In this document: positions 9,304 to 17,996 of the stretch, piece after piece | Layout of the letters: every line of letters begins with the position of its first letter | Position numbering within the stretch: the first letter of the stretch is position 1 | Source of the DNA: Alphaproteobacteria bacterium | Lineage (GTDB): Bacteria > Pseudomonadota > Alphaproteobacteria > Sphingomonadales > Kordiimonadaceae | DNA length: 64,000 bases | NCBI GenBank assembly: GCA_021774735.1 | Contig: JAJFIS010000046.1 | Location: 83,795 to 147,794 of the forward strand | Direction: 5' to 3' | Made by a program: the position numbers and the translations under genes | Notes under the pieces: generated by a model | What the model was told of the DNA's origin: nothing | Seen by the model: the letters and a program-made list of their open reading frames with translations, nothing else | Databases searched by the model: none

Positions 9304-10608
9304 CTAAGCCGTTAATTTTGCAACAGCAGCTTCCACTGTCATTTCAATACGATCGCCAGAAGCTCGGTTTTTAAGCTCTACCACACCGTTCTTAAGTCCG
9401 CGAGGCCCAACAACCAATTGCCAAGGCAGGCCAATAAGGTCCATTTTAGCAAACTTACCGCCCGCGCGCTCATTAGTGTCCTCATAAAGTACATCAACAC
9501 CTGCGGCTTCGAGCTGAGAGTATATATCCTCGCATACAGTTGAGCATGCTTCATCATCGACGCGCATGTTAATCAGGCCGACCTTAAATGGGGCAACTGA
9601 TTCTGGCCAAATGATACCATTTTCATCATGAGACGCTTCGATGATGGCACCAAGAAGGCGGGAAACCCCAACCCCGTAAGACCCCATTTGCACAAAAGTA
9701 TTTTCGCCGTCAGACCTTTGAACGCTTGCCCCCAACGCTTTGGAATATTTATCACCAAAGAAAAAGATATGCCCTACTTCGATACCCCGGCCTTCGTTCA
9801 GGTCTGCGGGGCAATTTTCTGGGTCGTGCATTTCATCGGTCGCGGCATATTTGCTGGTCCAATGGTCAACAATGGGCTGAAGGTCAGCACCAAATTCGGC
9901 TTTCTCTGCCATGGGGTCAAAGCCATCAAAGGCTTTATCAAAAAAGACTTCACTCTCGCCCGTATCGGCCAGCACAATAAATTCATGGCTCAAGTCACCG
10001 CCAATAGGGCCGGTATCCGCGCGCATTGGTATTGCCTTCAACCCCATGCGGGCAAAAGTGCGCAGATAAGCCACAAACATCCGATTATAGGATTTAACGC
10101 CTTCTTCCTTAGAGACATCAAAGCTATAGGCATCTTTCATCAAAAATTCACGCCCGCGCATAACACCAAAACGCGGTCTGATCTCATCGCGGAATTTCCA
10201 TTGAATATGATACATATTCAGCGGCAAGCTTTTATAAGAGCGCACTTCACGGCGGAAAATATCGGTAATTAATTCTTCATTGGTTGGGCCATACAACATA
10301 TCCCGCTGATGGCGATCAGTAATACGCAGCATTTCTGCGCCGTAATCATCATAGCGCCCACTTTCCTTCCACAGGTCAGCCGACTGAATTGTTGGCATCA
10401 GCATCTCAATAGCACCAGCGGCATTTTGCTCCTCGCGTACAATAGCCTCAACCTTTTTCAATGCCTTCAACCCAAGTGGAAGCCAGCTGTAAATTCCTGA
10501 AGAGCTTTGGCGTATCATGCCTGCGCGCAGCATTAGTCGGTGAGACACAATCTGCGCTTCAGAAGGTGTTTCTTTTATGATCGGTAAAAAATAGCGGCTT
10601 AAACGCAT
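9304..10608 (-). CDS. proS: Prolyl-tRNA synthetase, short type
   Basis: Class II aminoacyl-tRNA synthetase charging tRNA-Pro. At 434 residues it lacks the central editing insertion of the E. coli enzyme, as is usual for alphaproteobacterial and mitochondrial ProS. Class II motif 2 ([21 protein letters not shown] region), motif 3 ([14 protein letters not shown]) and a C-terminal anticodon-binding domain ([16 protein letters not shown]) are present. An in-frame extension to 10641 exists, but [19 protein letters not shown] at 10608 is the standard family start. Heads a proS-lolC-lolD run. Confidence 0.96.
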   Translation of the reverse strand: MRLSRYFLPIIKETPSEAQIVSHRLMLRAGMIRQSSSGIYSWLPLGLKALKKVEAIVREEQNAAGAIEMLMPTIQSADLWKESGRYDDYGAEMLRITDRHQRDMLYGPTNEELITDIFRREVRSYKSLPLNMYHIQWKFRDEIRPRFGVMRGREFLMKDAYSFDVSKEEGVKSYNRMFVAYLRTFARMGLKAIPMRADTGPIGGDLSHEFIVLADTGESEVFFDKAFDGFDPMAEKAEFGADLQPIVDHWTSKYAATDEMHDPENCPADLNEGRGIEVGHIFFFGDKYSKALGASVQRSDGENTFVQMGSYGVGVSRLLGAIIEASHDENGIIWPESVAPFKVGLINMRVDDEACSTVCEDIYSQLEAAGVDVLYEDTNERAGGKFAKMDLIGLPWQLVVGPRGLKNGVVELKNRASGDRIEMTVEAAVAKLTA

Positions 10609-10995
10609 GAAGTAATCCAAAAATATAATAGGGCCAAGCAAAAGTGCTACCCAAAAAGATAGAGGTCTCTTTTGCCAAGGCTAGTAGCTGAGGGCAAGCC
10701 TTATCAGTGAAAAATACTCATAATACTGAAATATGGAGATATGCAATAATCTATATTTACTTGTATTAACGTAACACAAGCGCGTAAATGTTGTAATTTG
10801 GCAACAAGCGTCAGTTTGTTCGGCTTCTAGTATTGAATTTTCGTAAAACTGTCGTGACAGGTTGGTGGTTAGCACATTAAATTGCCCATGCGTAAAGGGA
10901 AATGACGTGTAAATCACGCGGCCCAGGCTCAGGGAGAGCTTAAGCATCAATTTAAAAGCAAGGCTAATGCCTTGCTTTTTTCATGGCAAAAGCTA
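10609..10995. other. Intergenic region between proS and the DUF1467 gene
   Basis: About 390 bases without a supported gene. It contains the terminator of the nuo-to-DUF1467 transcript at its right end, a short perfect inverted repeat CTGTC-GT-GACAG at 10849-10860, and a weak minus-strand hairpin with a T-run near 10649-10673 just upstream of proS. An 89-codon minus-strand frame here has no family resemblance or ribosome-binding site and is not accepted. The proS promoter must lie here but no convincing hexamers were found. Confidence 0.5.
10952..10981 (-). terminator. Terminator closing the nuo-to-DUF1467 run
   Basis: AAAAGCAAGG and CCTTGCTTTT form a 10-bp stem around a six-base loop. T-runs flank both sides, so it could work in both directions; on the minus strand it lies 15 bases past the DUF1467 stop codon. 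Confidence 0.8.
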
Positions 10996-11247
10996 TTACC
11001 CTTGACCTCTTAAGCTTATAAGGTCACTTGCTTCCAAAAAATAAAAGCCCACAGTTAACACCAGTGCTATCATTGTAGTTATCAATGCTTTGCGTTTCAA
11101 ATTTGGTTTAACAGGTGCTCCACCTTCGGAACCTTCCACAATTTTTTCACCGCTCTCTTCATGGTTTTTCACCCCGATGGGCAGCATAGTAAAAAAAATC
11201 ATCCACCAAATGATTACAAAAACCAATATCAAAGTCACGAATTGCAT
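10996..11247 (-). CDS. DUF1467 family membrane protein
   Basis: An 83-residue protein with two transmembrane helices (about 3-24 and 56-73) separated by a charged loop. The segment WWMIFFTMLPIGVKN followed by GGAPVKPNLKRKALITT fits the DUF1467 family, which is largely confined to alphaproteobacteria and typically sits between the epimerase gene and proS. Function is unknown. It lies nine bases after the epimerase gene and before a terminator, so it is the last gene of the long run that starts at nuoA. Confidence 0.85.
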   Translation of the reverse strand: MQFVTLILVFVIIWWMIFFTMLPIGVKNHEESGEKIVEGSEGGAPVKPNLKRKALITTMIALVLTVGFYFLEASDLISLRGQG

Positions 11248-11256
11248 AGTAATTTC

Positions 11257-11661
11257 CTAGATTTGTTCAATCTCAATTAATGTTCCGCAAAAATCTTTGG
11301 GGTGCAGGAACAAAACTGGCTTACCATGCGCACCAATAGAAGGCGCACCATTACCCAATACCCTAGCACCTTTGCTGATAAGTGTATCACGCGCACACGC
11401 GATATCATCCACTTCATAGCATATATGATGCATGCCGCCTGATGGATTACTCACTAAGAATTTTGCGATAGAGGAGCCCTCTCCCAAGGGGTGCAAAAGC
11501 TCTATTTTAGTGTTTGGCAGTTCAACGAAAACCGTTGTAACACCTTGACCCGGCAAGTCTTTAGGCTCTGACACCATGGCACCAAGCGTGTCCCGGTATA
11601 TGGCGGCAGCAGCGTTTAAGTCCGGCACAACAATTGCTATGTGATTAACCCGTCCGATCAT
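11257..11661 (-). CDS. mce: Methylmalonyl-CoA epimerase
   Basis: Glyoxalase/VOC-fold metalloenzyme that interconverts (S)- and (R)-methylmalonyl-CoA, feeding the mutase encoded at 56306-60294. The expected metal-ligand positions are visible: His in GRVNHIAIVVPD, His in HHICYEVDD and Glu in TLIEIEQI. Length is about 134 residues, normal for the family. An ATG two codons upstream (11667) is only two bases from the AAGGGG ribosome-binding site; the ATG at 11661 has eight-base spacing and is preferred. It starts shortly after the RNase J gene and is probably cotranscribed with it. Confidence 0.93.
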   Translation of the reverse strand: MIGRVNHIAIVVPDLNAAAAIYRDTLGAMVSEPKDLPGQGVTTVFVELPNTKIELLHPLGEGSSIAKFLVSNPSGGMHHICYEVDDIACARDTLISKGARVLGNGAPSIGAHGKPVLFLHPKDFCGTLIEIEQI

Positions 11662-11673
11662 TGGCATAACCCC

Positions 11674-13350
11674 TTAAAAGTTTATATCTTCATCGCGAAA
11701 AATTAAAACATCCACAACCGGATTAAAACCGAGCTCGTTGCGGCTGCAACGGCGTACGGCTATTCGCGCGGCTTCCTCAACATGGCCATCATCCATCTTG
11801 CGGCTAGTTGATACATGATCAAAGAAGCGCTCAACAGCATCGATGAACATATCTTCAATAGTTTCATTATCAGCCCGTGGCAGACCACGGACCATAACAG
11901 CAGGTTCGGCTGCTAGACGACCTTTTTTGCCGAGTACAAGAGCCACACTAACATGACCGTTATCGCGCAAACGTCGACGCTCAACAATTGAGATGCCATT
12001 TGACGGTACAATCTGACTGCCATCTTTAATAAGCCGACCACTTGGGGCTTGGTCAATAACCTCAGCGCCGTCAGAGCTGATAGCGATAATATCCCCATTT
12101 TTGGGTGCGAGAGCGTGTTTTACCCCCATTTCAAGGGCAAATTCCTTGTGGCGCCTCAAATGCCTAGCTTCGCCGTGGACCGGTATCGCCACCTTTGGGC
12201 GAACCCAATCATACATGCGTGCCAGGTCCGCTCTACCGGGATGGCCAGACACATGAATGACCGCATCTTTTTCCGTGATGATATTAATGTCAGCGAGCGC
12301 AAGGTCGTTCATCAAATAGCCTAGCGATACTTCATTGCCTGGGATCATTTTAGAGGAGAAGATAACCGTATCACCCTTGCTGAGATACAGGCTTTTATGA
12401 TCACCCTTAGCGATGCGGGAAAGCGCGGCCCTTGGTTCCCCTTGGCAGCCGGTGCAGAGATAAATCACCTTGTCTTTTGGCAGACTATCTGCATCCTTTT
12501 CGCTGACAATACTTGGAAAATTCTTCAGATATCCCGTGGCCCGGGCTGCCTCAACAACCCGGTGCATCGAGCGGCCCAATAACACCACATGGCGACCACA
12601 TTCATTGGCGATATGACCAACGGTTTCTAGCCGCGCTACGTTAGAGGCAAAGGTAGTAATAACAACACGTTGCTTAAGTTTCTTAACGATGCCCAGCATA
12701 GTGTCTCTGACTGTTGTCTCAGAACCAGAAGCCTCTGCGTTAAAAACATTTGTGCTATCGCCAACCATGGCAAGAACACCTTTGTCCCCAAGCGCTTTTA
12801 AATGTGTTGACGGACAATCAGGACCGATAAGCGGGCCATCATCCAATTTCCAGTCACCGGTGTGGAAAATGCGGCCAGCCTTGGTTTCAATCTCCAACCC
12901 GTGCCCTTCCGCAATGGAATGGGCGAGCGGGATATAGGTAACCTTAAAGGGGCCTAGGTCGATCACTTGGTGGGGTTTTACAATCGTTAACGGCACTATA
13001 TCCAGTAAGCCAGCCTCAGCCAATTTTCCTCGCACCAGTTCGGCGGTAAAGGCCGTGGCATAAAGGGGCACTTTAAAGCGCTCCCACAGATAAGGCACGG
13101 CACCAATGTGATCTTCATGACCGTGGGTGAGCACGATGGCCAGAAGATCATCCGCTTCTTCTTCCATAAAGCCCACATCGGGAAAGACCAAATCGGCACC
13201 CGGGTATCGGTCATCACCAAAGGTCATGCCCAGATCAACCATGATCCATTTGCCTTTGGTACCGTACATATTCAGGTTCATGCCTATCTCGCCAGAACCA
13301 CCAAGTGGCAGAAATAAAAGGCGGTCATCATGGGCAGCAAGATAAGACAT
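11674..13350 (-). CDS. rnj: Ribonuclease J
   Basis: Metallo-beta-lactamase/beta-CASP ribonuclease with 5'-exonuclease and endonuclease activity in mRNA decay and rRNA maturation. It has 558 residues. The metal site HGHEDHIG lies at about 75-82, followed by the HTGDWKLDD aspartate motif, the beta-CASP segment with SGHPGRADL, and IPVHGEARHLRRH near 395-410. The C-terminal domain is complete. It is typical of alphaproteobacteria, where it lies downstream of complex I and birA. It follows coaX by 14 bases. Confidence 0.95.
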   Translation of the reverse strand: MSYLAAHDDRLLFLPLGGSGEIGMNLNMYGTKGKWIMVDLGMTFGDDRYPGADLVFPDVGFMEEEADDLLAIVLTHGHEDHIGAVPYLWERFKVPLYATAFTAELVRGKLAEAGLLDIVPLTIVKPHQVIDLGPFKVTYIPLAHSIAEGHGLEIETKAGRIFHTGDWKLDDGPLIGPDCPSTHLKALGDKGVLAMVGDSTNVFNAEASGSETTVRDTMLGIVKKLKQRVVITTFASNVARLETVGHIANECGRHVVLLGRSMHRVVEAARATGYLKNFPSIVSEKDADSLPKDKVIYLCTGCQGEPRAALSRIAKGDHKSLYLSKGDTVIFSSKMIPGNEVSLGYLMNDLALADINIITEKDAVIHVSGHPGRADLARMYDWVRPKVAIPVHGEARHLRRHKEFALEMGVKHALAPKNGDIIAISSDGAEVIDQAPSGRLIKDGSQIVPSNGISIVERRRLRDNGHVSVALVLGKKGRLAAEPAVMVRGLPRADNETIEDMFIDAVERFFDHVSTSRKMDDGHVEEAARIAVRRCSRNELGFNPVVDVLIFRDEDINF

Positions 13351-13364
13351 AAACTTAAGGGCCT

Positions 13365-14138
13365 TTATTGGTTTCGCTCAAAAATTAAACGCAGGCCTTG
13401 AAGGGTCAGATCCCCAACCACCGCATCTATGGACTGTGTGTGTGAGGCGAATATCTTCGCAAGCCCCCCAGTTGCAAGAATTTTCATATCTGCGGAATGT
13501 TCATCCTTTAAGCGGACAACCAAGCCTTCAATCATGCCAATATAACCCCAAAAAATACCCGATTGCATGGCTTCAAGAGTGGTTTTTCCCGTAACGCGCT
13601 TGGAGGTAGGCGCTTCCACTGCAATACGAGGTAATTTGGCCGCCGCTTGGTGCAGGGCACTCAAGGACAGGTTAATACCCGGGCAAATAACACCGCCCAG
13701 ATAGGCCCCATTCGCGCCGACCACATCAAAAGTGGTAGCGGTACCAAAATCAACAATGACCAGAGGCCCACCATAAAGCGTTTGGCCTGCAACCGCATTC
13801 ACCAAGCGGTCAGCGCCTACTTCTTGTGGGTTATCAATTTTAACTTCAACGCCCAGATCAACGCCCTTTGAGCCTATGATTAAAGGTTTCAGGCCAAATA
13901 GTTTTTTGCATAATTGCTCTAATGGCCATGTGACCTGCGGCACTACCGTGGCAATGATAGCACCTGTGACCCTGTCGCTGTTGATGCTGTTCAGAGCGAG
14001 TAACTGACTAAGCCATACAATATATTCGTCGCAAGTGCGTTGGTCGCCGGTTGATATGCGGAATTCAGCCACCATATTGTCGCCGTCTAGCAAGGCGAAT
14101 ACCGTATTAGTGTTACCTGCGTCGATTGTTAGCAGCAT
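13365..14138 (-). CDS. coaX: Type III pantothenate kinase
   Basis: Catalyses the first step of CoA biosynthesis, phosphorylating pantothenate. It has 257 residues with the ASKHA-fold phosphate loop DAGNTNTVFAL at about 6-16, the substrate motif GADRLVNAV near 107-115, and the second nucleotide motif VDFGTATTFDVV. Its ATG overlaps the birA stop codon by one base (TGATG), so the two genes are translationally coupled. Confidence 0.95.
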   Translation of the reverse strand: MLLTIDAGNTNTVFALLDGDNMVAEFRISTGDQRTCDEYIVWLSQLLALNSINSDRVTGAIIATVVPQVTWPLEQLCKKLFGLKPLIIGSKGVDLGVEVKIDNPQEVGADRLVNAVAGQTLYGGPLVIVDFGTATTFDVVGANGAYLGGVICPGINLSLSALHQAAAKLPRIAVEAPTSKRVTGKTTLEAMQSGIFWGYIGMIEGLVVRLKDEHSADMKILATGGLAKIFASHTQSIDAVVGDLTLQGLRLIFERNQ

Positions 14139-14959
14139 CAGCTCTCTCCTTGCATATTAAGGTCCGCAGCTAGTTGCGGGAATATATCGCCTGCATATAG
14201 GCGCTTTTCACCACCGCCGTCCAGTCCCAGAATGAAAGCACCATCATCTGCCACGCCGTTAAAGGTTCCAGTGAGCAACTTTTCTTCGGAATTCACTGTG
14301 ACGGGCTGACCTACTCCATAGGCCGAAGCAAGCCATTCTGTACGAACAGGGGCAAAACCTTCCTGCTCCAGTAATGTGCTAAAATGGCTGAATTGCGCAG
14401 CTAATAGCGGTAAAAAGTCTATCGGATCAAACATGATATCCATTGCTCCAGCGACCGATGTAGCGGGATATGGCGTGTCCTTTGGAGCTTTGGCAAGATT
14501 AATACCCACGCCGATGATGATATAATCAGTGGCCGCATTCTTCACACTATTTTGATCTATGCTCGCCTCTATTAAAGTTCCTGCGACCTTTGCACCATCT
14601 AACAATATGTCATTAGGCCACTTACAAGCCAGCTGTGATGTGGGGACACCTATTTGCATAAGGGCTTCACGGATAGAAAGGGCAACAACAAAAGGCAAAC
14701 CAGCCATGTCAGCCGCAGATATTTGCGGCGACCATAGCAAACTTGCAAAAAAATTACCCGTTAGACCAATCCATTCGCGACCTCGTCTGCCTCGGCCTAA
14801 TGTTTGTTCCCGAGTAATGATCCATAGCGGCGATTTTTCAGCACCGTTAGAAGCAAAACCACGGGCCTTATCATTGGTACTGCCTAGTGTCTCATATAGA
14901 TAAGCCCCAACACCATATGGCATTGAGGCTGATATATCTGTGTACGCTTCTTTGGTCAT
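14138..14959 (-). CDS. birA: Biotin-[acetyl-CoA-carboxylase] ligase
   Basis: Transfers biotin via biotinyl-AMP to carboxylases. At 273 residues it has the catalytic domain (ETLGSTNDKA; adenylate-binding GRGRRGREWIG around 55-65; CKWPNDILLDGAKVAGTLIE) and the small C-terminal domain, but no N-terminal helix-turn-helix. It is therefore a ligase only and not a biotin repressor. It sits 15 bases after nuoN and overlaps coaX by one base, an order common in alphaproteobacteria. Confidence 0.94.
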   Translation of the reverse strand: MTKEAYTDISASMPYGVGAYLYETLGSTNDKARGFASNGAEKSPLWIITREQTLGRGRRGREWIGLTGNFFASLLWSPQISAADMAGLPFVVALSIREALMQIGVPTSQLACKWPNDILLDGAKVAGTLIEASIDQNSVKNAATDYIIIGVGINLAKAPKDTPYPATSVAGAMDIMFDPIDFLPLLAAQFSHFSTLLEQEGFAPVRTEWLASAYGVGQPVTVNSEEKLLTGTFNGVADDGAFILGLDGGGEKRLYAGDIFPQLAADLNMQGES

Positions 14960-14974
14960 ATGACCTGCTTTTGA

Positions 14975-16426
14975 CTATCCAGCAAAGCTGAGCGCGGCCC
15001 AAGCGGCCATCGCTGCGACCGGTGCAATTAAAAAGACCGAAGCAGGTGAATTTATAAGCGCGGTGACACCTATCACCCAATTTAGTGAACGGCTTTCCAT
15101 TTTCTCAAAGGACACCGCAGCATCATCAAAAAACATAATTTTAATGATCCGCAGGTAATAAAAAGCACCGACAACACTGGTTACCACGCCGATTACAGCA
15201 AGCGGCACAAAGCCTGCTTCTACCACAGCCAAGAAGACATAATATTTACCGAAGAACCCCGCGAGAAGCGGAATGCCCGCAAGCGAGAACATGAATATTG
15301 CGATGGATATCGCCAGTGGTAAATTATTTGTCGATAGTCCAGCAAGGTCATTAATATCTTCGACCATACCATCAGAATGCCGCATGGAAAGAATAGCGCC
15401 GAAGGTGCCAATGGTCATGGTAAGATAGAAAACAAGATAGACCATCAAAGCTTCAACACCTGCCGATGTGCCGATCACAATAGCCATTAGAGCGTATCCC
15501 ACATGACCGATCGAGCTGTAAGCCATCAAGCGCTTGATGTTAGTTTGCATCAGGGCAACAAAAGCACCGACCAGCATGCTGGCAACCGATAAGAATATAA
15601 CCACTTGCTGCCATTCACCGATCATATCCGCAAATGGACCCATCATAACCCGCACGAACAAGGCGAGAGCGGCAATCTTAGGTGCCGTGGCAAAGAAGGA
15701 TGTTACCGGCGTTGGTGCCCCTTCATATACGTCTGGGGCCCACATATGAAACGGTACGGCAGAAACCTTAAAGGCAAGACCAGCGAGAATAAACACCAAA
15801 CCTAGGGTTAAGCCGAGATGGCCTGAGCCCGCTTTTTCAAGTGTTAGCGCCAAAACATCAAAGTCTACACTGCCAGTAAAGCCATAAATTAGCGATATAC
15901 CATAAAGCAGCATGCCCGATGACAAGGCCCCAAGTACAAAATATTTCAAGCCAGATTCGGTTGAACGATTTCGGTCTCGGTTAAAGGCCGCAAGCACATA
16001 AAGAGAGAGACTTTGTAGCTCTAGCCCCACATATAGGCTCATTAAGCTATTGGCGGAAACCATGGCAAACATGCCAAGCGTCGCCAAAATAATTAAAACC
16101 GGAAACTCGAAACGATCGATCATATGGTCTTTCAAGTATGGTCCAGCCATAACTATTGATAAGAAAGAGCCTATCAAAATAAGAACTTTGGTATAAACGG
16201 CAAAGCTATCGCTGATAAACATGCCGCCGAAAGTTATTTGGGTCTCACCGCCCACATAAAAATATAAAACGCCGCCGGTGATAACCAGCAAGAGTAGAGA
16301 AAGGGTTGAGACTTCGCTGAATGCTTTTGTAGGGCGAAAAACACCAACCATCAAAAGCAGCATCGCGCCCACCGCCAGGATTATCTCTGGCATAACCGGC
16401 ATTAAATTTGGAACCATATTAGTCAT
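14975..16426 (-). CDS. nuoN: NADH-quinone oxidoreductase subunit N
   Basis: One of the three antiporter-like proton-pumping subunits of complex I in the inner membrane. It has 483 residues and about 14 predicted helices. The conserved segment LAGLAFKVSAVPFHMWAPDVYEGAP carries the functional lysine and precedes the KRLMAYSSIGHVGYALM helix. Last nuo gene; it starts eight bases after nuoM. Confidence 0.96.
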   Translation of the reverse strand: MTNMVPNLMPVMPEIILAVGAMLLLMVGVFRPTKAFSEVSTLSLLLLVITGGVLYFYVGGETQITFGGMFISDSFAVYTKVLILIGSFLSIVMAGPYLKDHMIDRFEFPVLIILATLGMFAMVSANSLMSLYVGLELQSLSLYVLAAFNRDRNRSTESGLKYFVLGALSSGMLLYGISLIYGFTGSVDFDVLALTLEKAGSGHLGLTLGLVFILAGLAFKVSAVPFHMWAPDVYEGAPTPVTSFFATAPKIAALALFVRVMMGPFADMIGEWQQVVIFLSVASMLVGAFVALMQTNIKRLMAYSSIGHVGYALMAIVIGTSAGVEALMVYLVFYLTMTIGTFGAILSMRHSDGMVEDINDLAGLSTNNLPLAISIAIFMFSLAGIPLLAGFFGKYYVFLAVVEAGFVPLAVIGVVTSVVGAFYYLRIIKIMFFDDAAVSFEKMESRSLNWVIGVTALINSPASVFLIAPVAAMAAWAALSFAG

Positions 16427-16433
16427 CGGTCAT

Positions 16434-17981
16434 TCACTCCTGATGGGCAGCTATTTGCTCAGCTGCGTCCGCGTCTCTGTTTTCTGCACGTTCCAGAGCT
16501 GGGTCCAAATGGGTTACAATAAGATTATCAACACTGACCCGAATGGGGTCCAAGAAGCTAGCTGGGTAAATTCCCATCCAGAAAACCACCGCAGCTAAGG
16601 GCAGAAGAATAGTATATTCCCGTAAGCTAAGGTCTTTCATCTCGCGCGTTTCTTCATGGGTTAAATCACCAAAAATAAGCCGTCGGGTGAGATAAAGCAT
16701 ATAAGCTGCACCCAAAATTACGCCAAAGGCAGCACCAAAGGCGAGCCAACTGCTAAATTGATAGGCACCGAATAGAACCAAAACTTCACCAACAAAACCC
16801 GAAGTGCCCGGCAGGCCCACGCTGGCCATAGTGAAGATCATCCATAATATGGCATATTTCTTCATATTGGTGGCTAAGCCCCCAAAGCGGCTAATTTCCC
16901 GCGTGTGCAGGCGGTCATACACGACACCGACGCATAAGAAGAGTGCCCCAGAAACGACACCGTGGCTTAACATTTGGAATATGGAGCCTTCAATGCCATT
17001 TGTGTTCAATACAAAAATACCAATGGTGACAAAGCCCATATGTGCGACAGAGCTGTAGGCAATAAGCTTTTTCATATCTTCCTGAACCAATGCCACCAGT
17101 GATGTGTAAATAATGGCGATAACGCTTAGCCCAAAGATGAGCCAAGTGAACTCGACCGTAGCATCGGGGAACATGGGCAGGCTGAACCGCAGGAAGCCAT
17201 AACCACCCATTTTAAGCAAAACCCCAGCAAGGATAACCGAGCCAGCTGTTGGTGCCTGCACATGGGCATCCGGCAGCCAGGTATGCACCGGCCACATCGG
17301 CATCTTCACGGCAAAGGAGGCGAAGAAAGCTAACCAAAGCAGTTTTTGGACACCTGGGTCAAATTGATACTCCATCAATAGCGGAATGTCTGTCGTGCCA
17401 GCTTCACCAATCATGTAAAGCATCGCCACCAGCATCAGAACCGAGCCCAAAAGCGTATAGAGGAAGAATTTGTAAGAAGCATATATTCGCTCTGCACCGC
17501 CCCAAACCCCAATAATGAGGAACATAGGGATTAGGCCGCCTTCAAAGAAGAGATAGAAAAGGAATATATCAAGCGAAGAAAATACGCCGATCATCAGGGT
17601 TTCTAGCACCAAAAAAGCGATCATATATTCTTTGAGGCGTTTTTGAATGGTCTCCCAACTGGCTAAAATACAGATGGGCATCAAAAAGGCTGAAAGAACA
17701 ATGAAGAGCACCGAAATACCGTCTACGCCGACATAATAGCTAATGCCATCGCCGAACCATTTGTATTTTTCTACAAACTGAAAGTCTGCGGTAGATCCGT
17801 CAAACCCAGCCCATAACAATAAGGACAGAATGAAGGTCACCATGGTTACCAGCAAAGACACATGGCGTACATTACGGTTTACCAGCGCTTGATCAGGGTG
17901 GTTCACAAGCATGATGAAGAAAACACCAATAAGCGGTGTTAGCATCATAATGGTCAGTAAGTGTGACTGAATGAAATCCAT
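16434..17981 (-). CDS. nuoM: NADH-quinone oxidoreductase subunit M
   Basis: Antiporter-like membrane subunit of complex I, 515 residues. The segment AFFASFAVKMPMWPVHTWLPDAHVQAPT contains the TM7 lysine, and KKLIAYSSVAHMGFVTIG is the discontinuous-helix region. An early conserved glutamate lies in the VLETLMIGVFSSLD helix. It follows nuoL by 15 bases. The C-terminal tail is charged (RAENRDADAAEQIAAHQE). Confidence 0.96.
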   Translation of the reverse strand: MDFIQSHLLTIMMLTPLIGVFFIMLVNHPDQALVNRNVRHVSLLVTMVTFILSLLLWAGFDGSTADFQFVEKYKWFGDGISYYVGVDGISVLFIVLSAFLMPICILASWETIQKRLKEYMIAFLVLETLMIGVFSSLDIFLFYLFFEGGLIPMFLIIGVWGGAERIYASYKFFLYTLLGSVLMLVAMLYMIGEAGTTDIPLLMEYQFDPGVQKLLWLAFFASFAVKMPMWPVHTWLPDAHVQAPTAGSVILAGVLLKMGGYGFLRFSLPMFPDATVEFTWLIFGLSVIAIIYTSLVALVQEDMKKLIAYSSVAHMGFVTIGIFVLNTNGIEGSIFQMLSHGVVSGALFLCVGVVYDRLHTREISRFGGLATNMKKYAILWMIFTMASVGLPGTSGFVGEVLVLFGAYQFSSWLAFGAAFGVILGAAYMLYLTRRLIFGDLTHEETREMKDLSLREYTILLPLAAVVFWMGIYPASFLDPIRVSVDNLIVTHLDPALERAENRDADAAEQIAAHQE

Positions 17982-17996
17982 TTTCTGTTCCCCGCC

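Noticed and set aside
9628..10272. A 214-codon plus-strand frame opposite proS
   Set aside because: Lies wholly inside the well-supported proS gene on the other strand and resembles no protein family.
10681..10950. An 89-codon minus-strand frame in the proS upstream gap
   Set aside because: No ribosome-binding site, no recognisable family, unlike the codon use of its neighbours.
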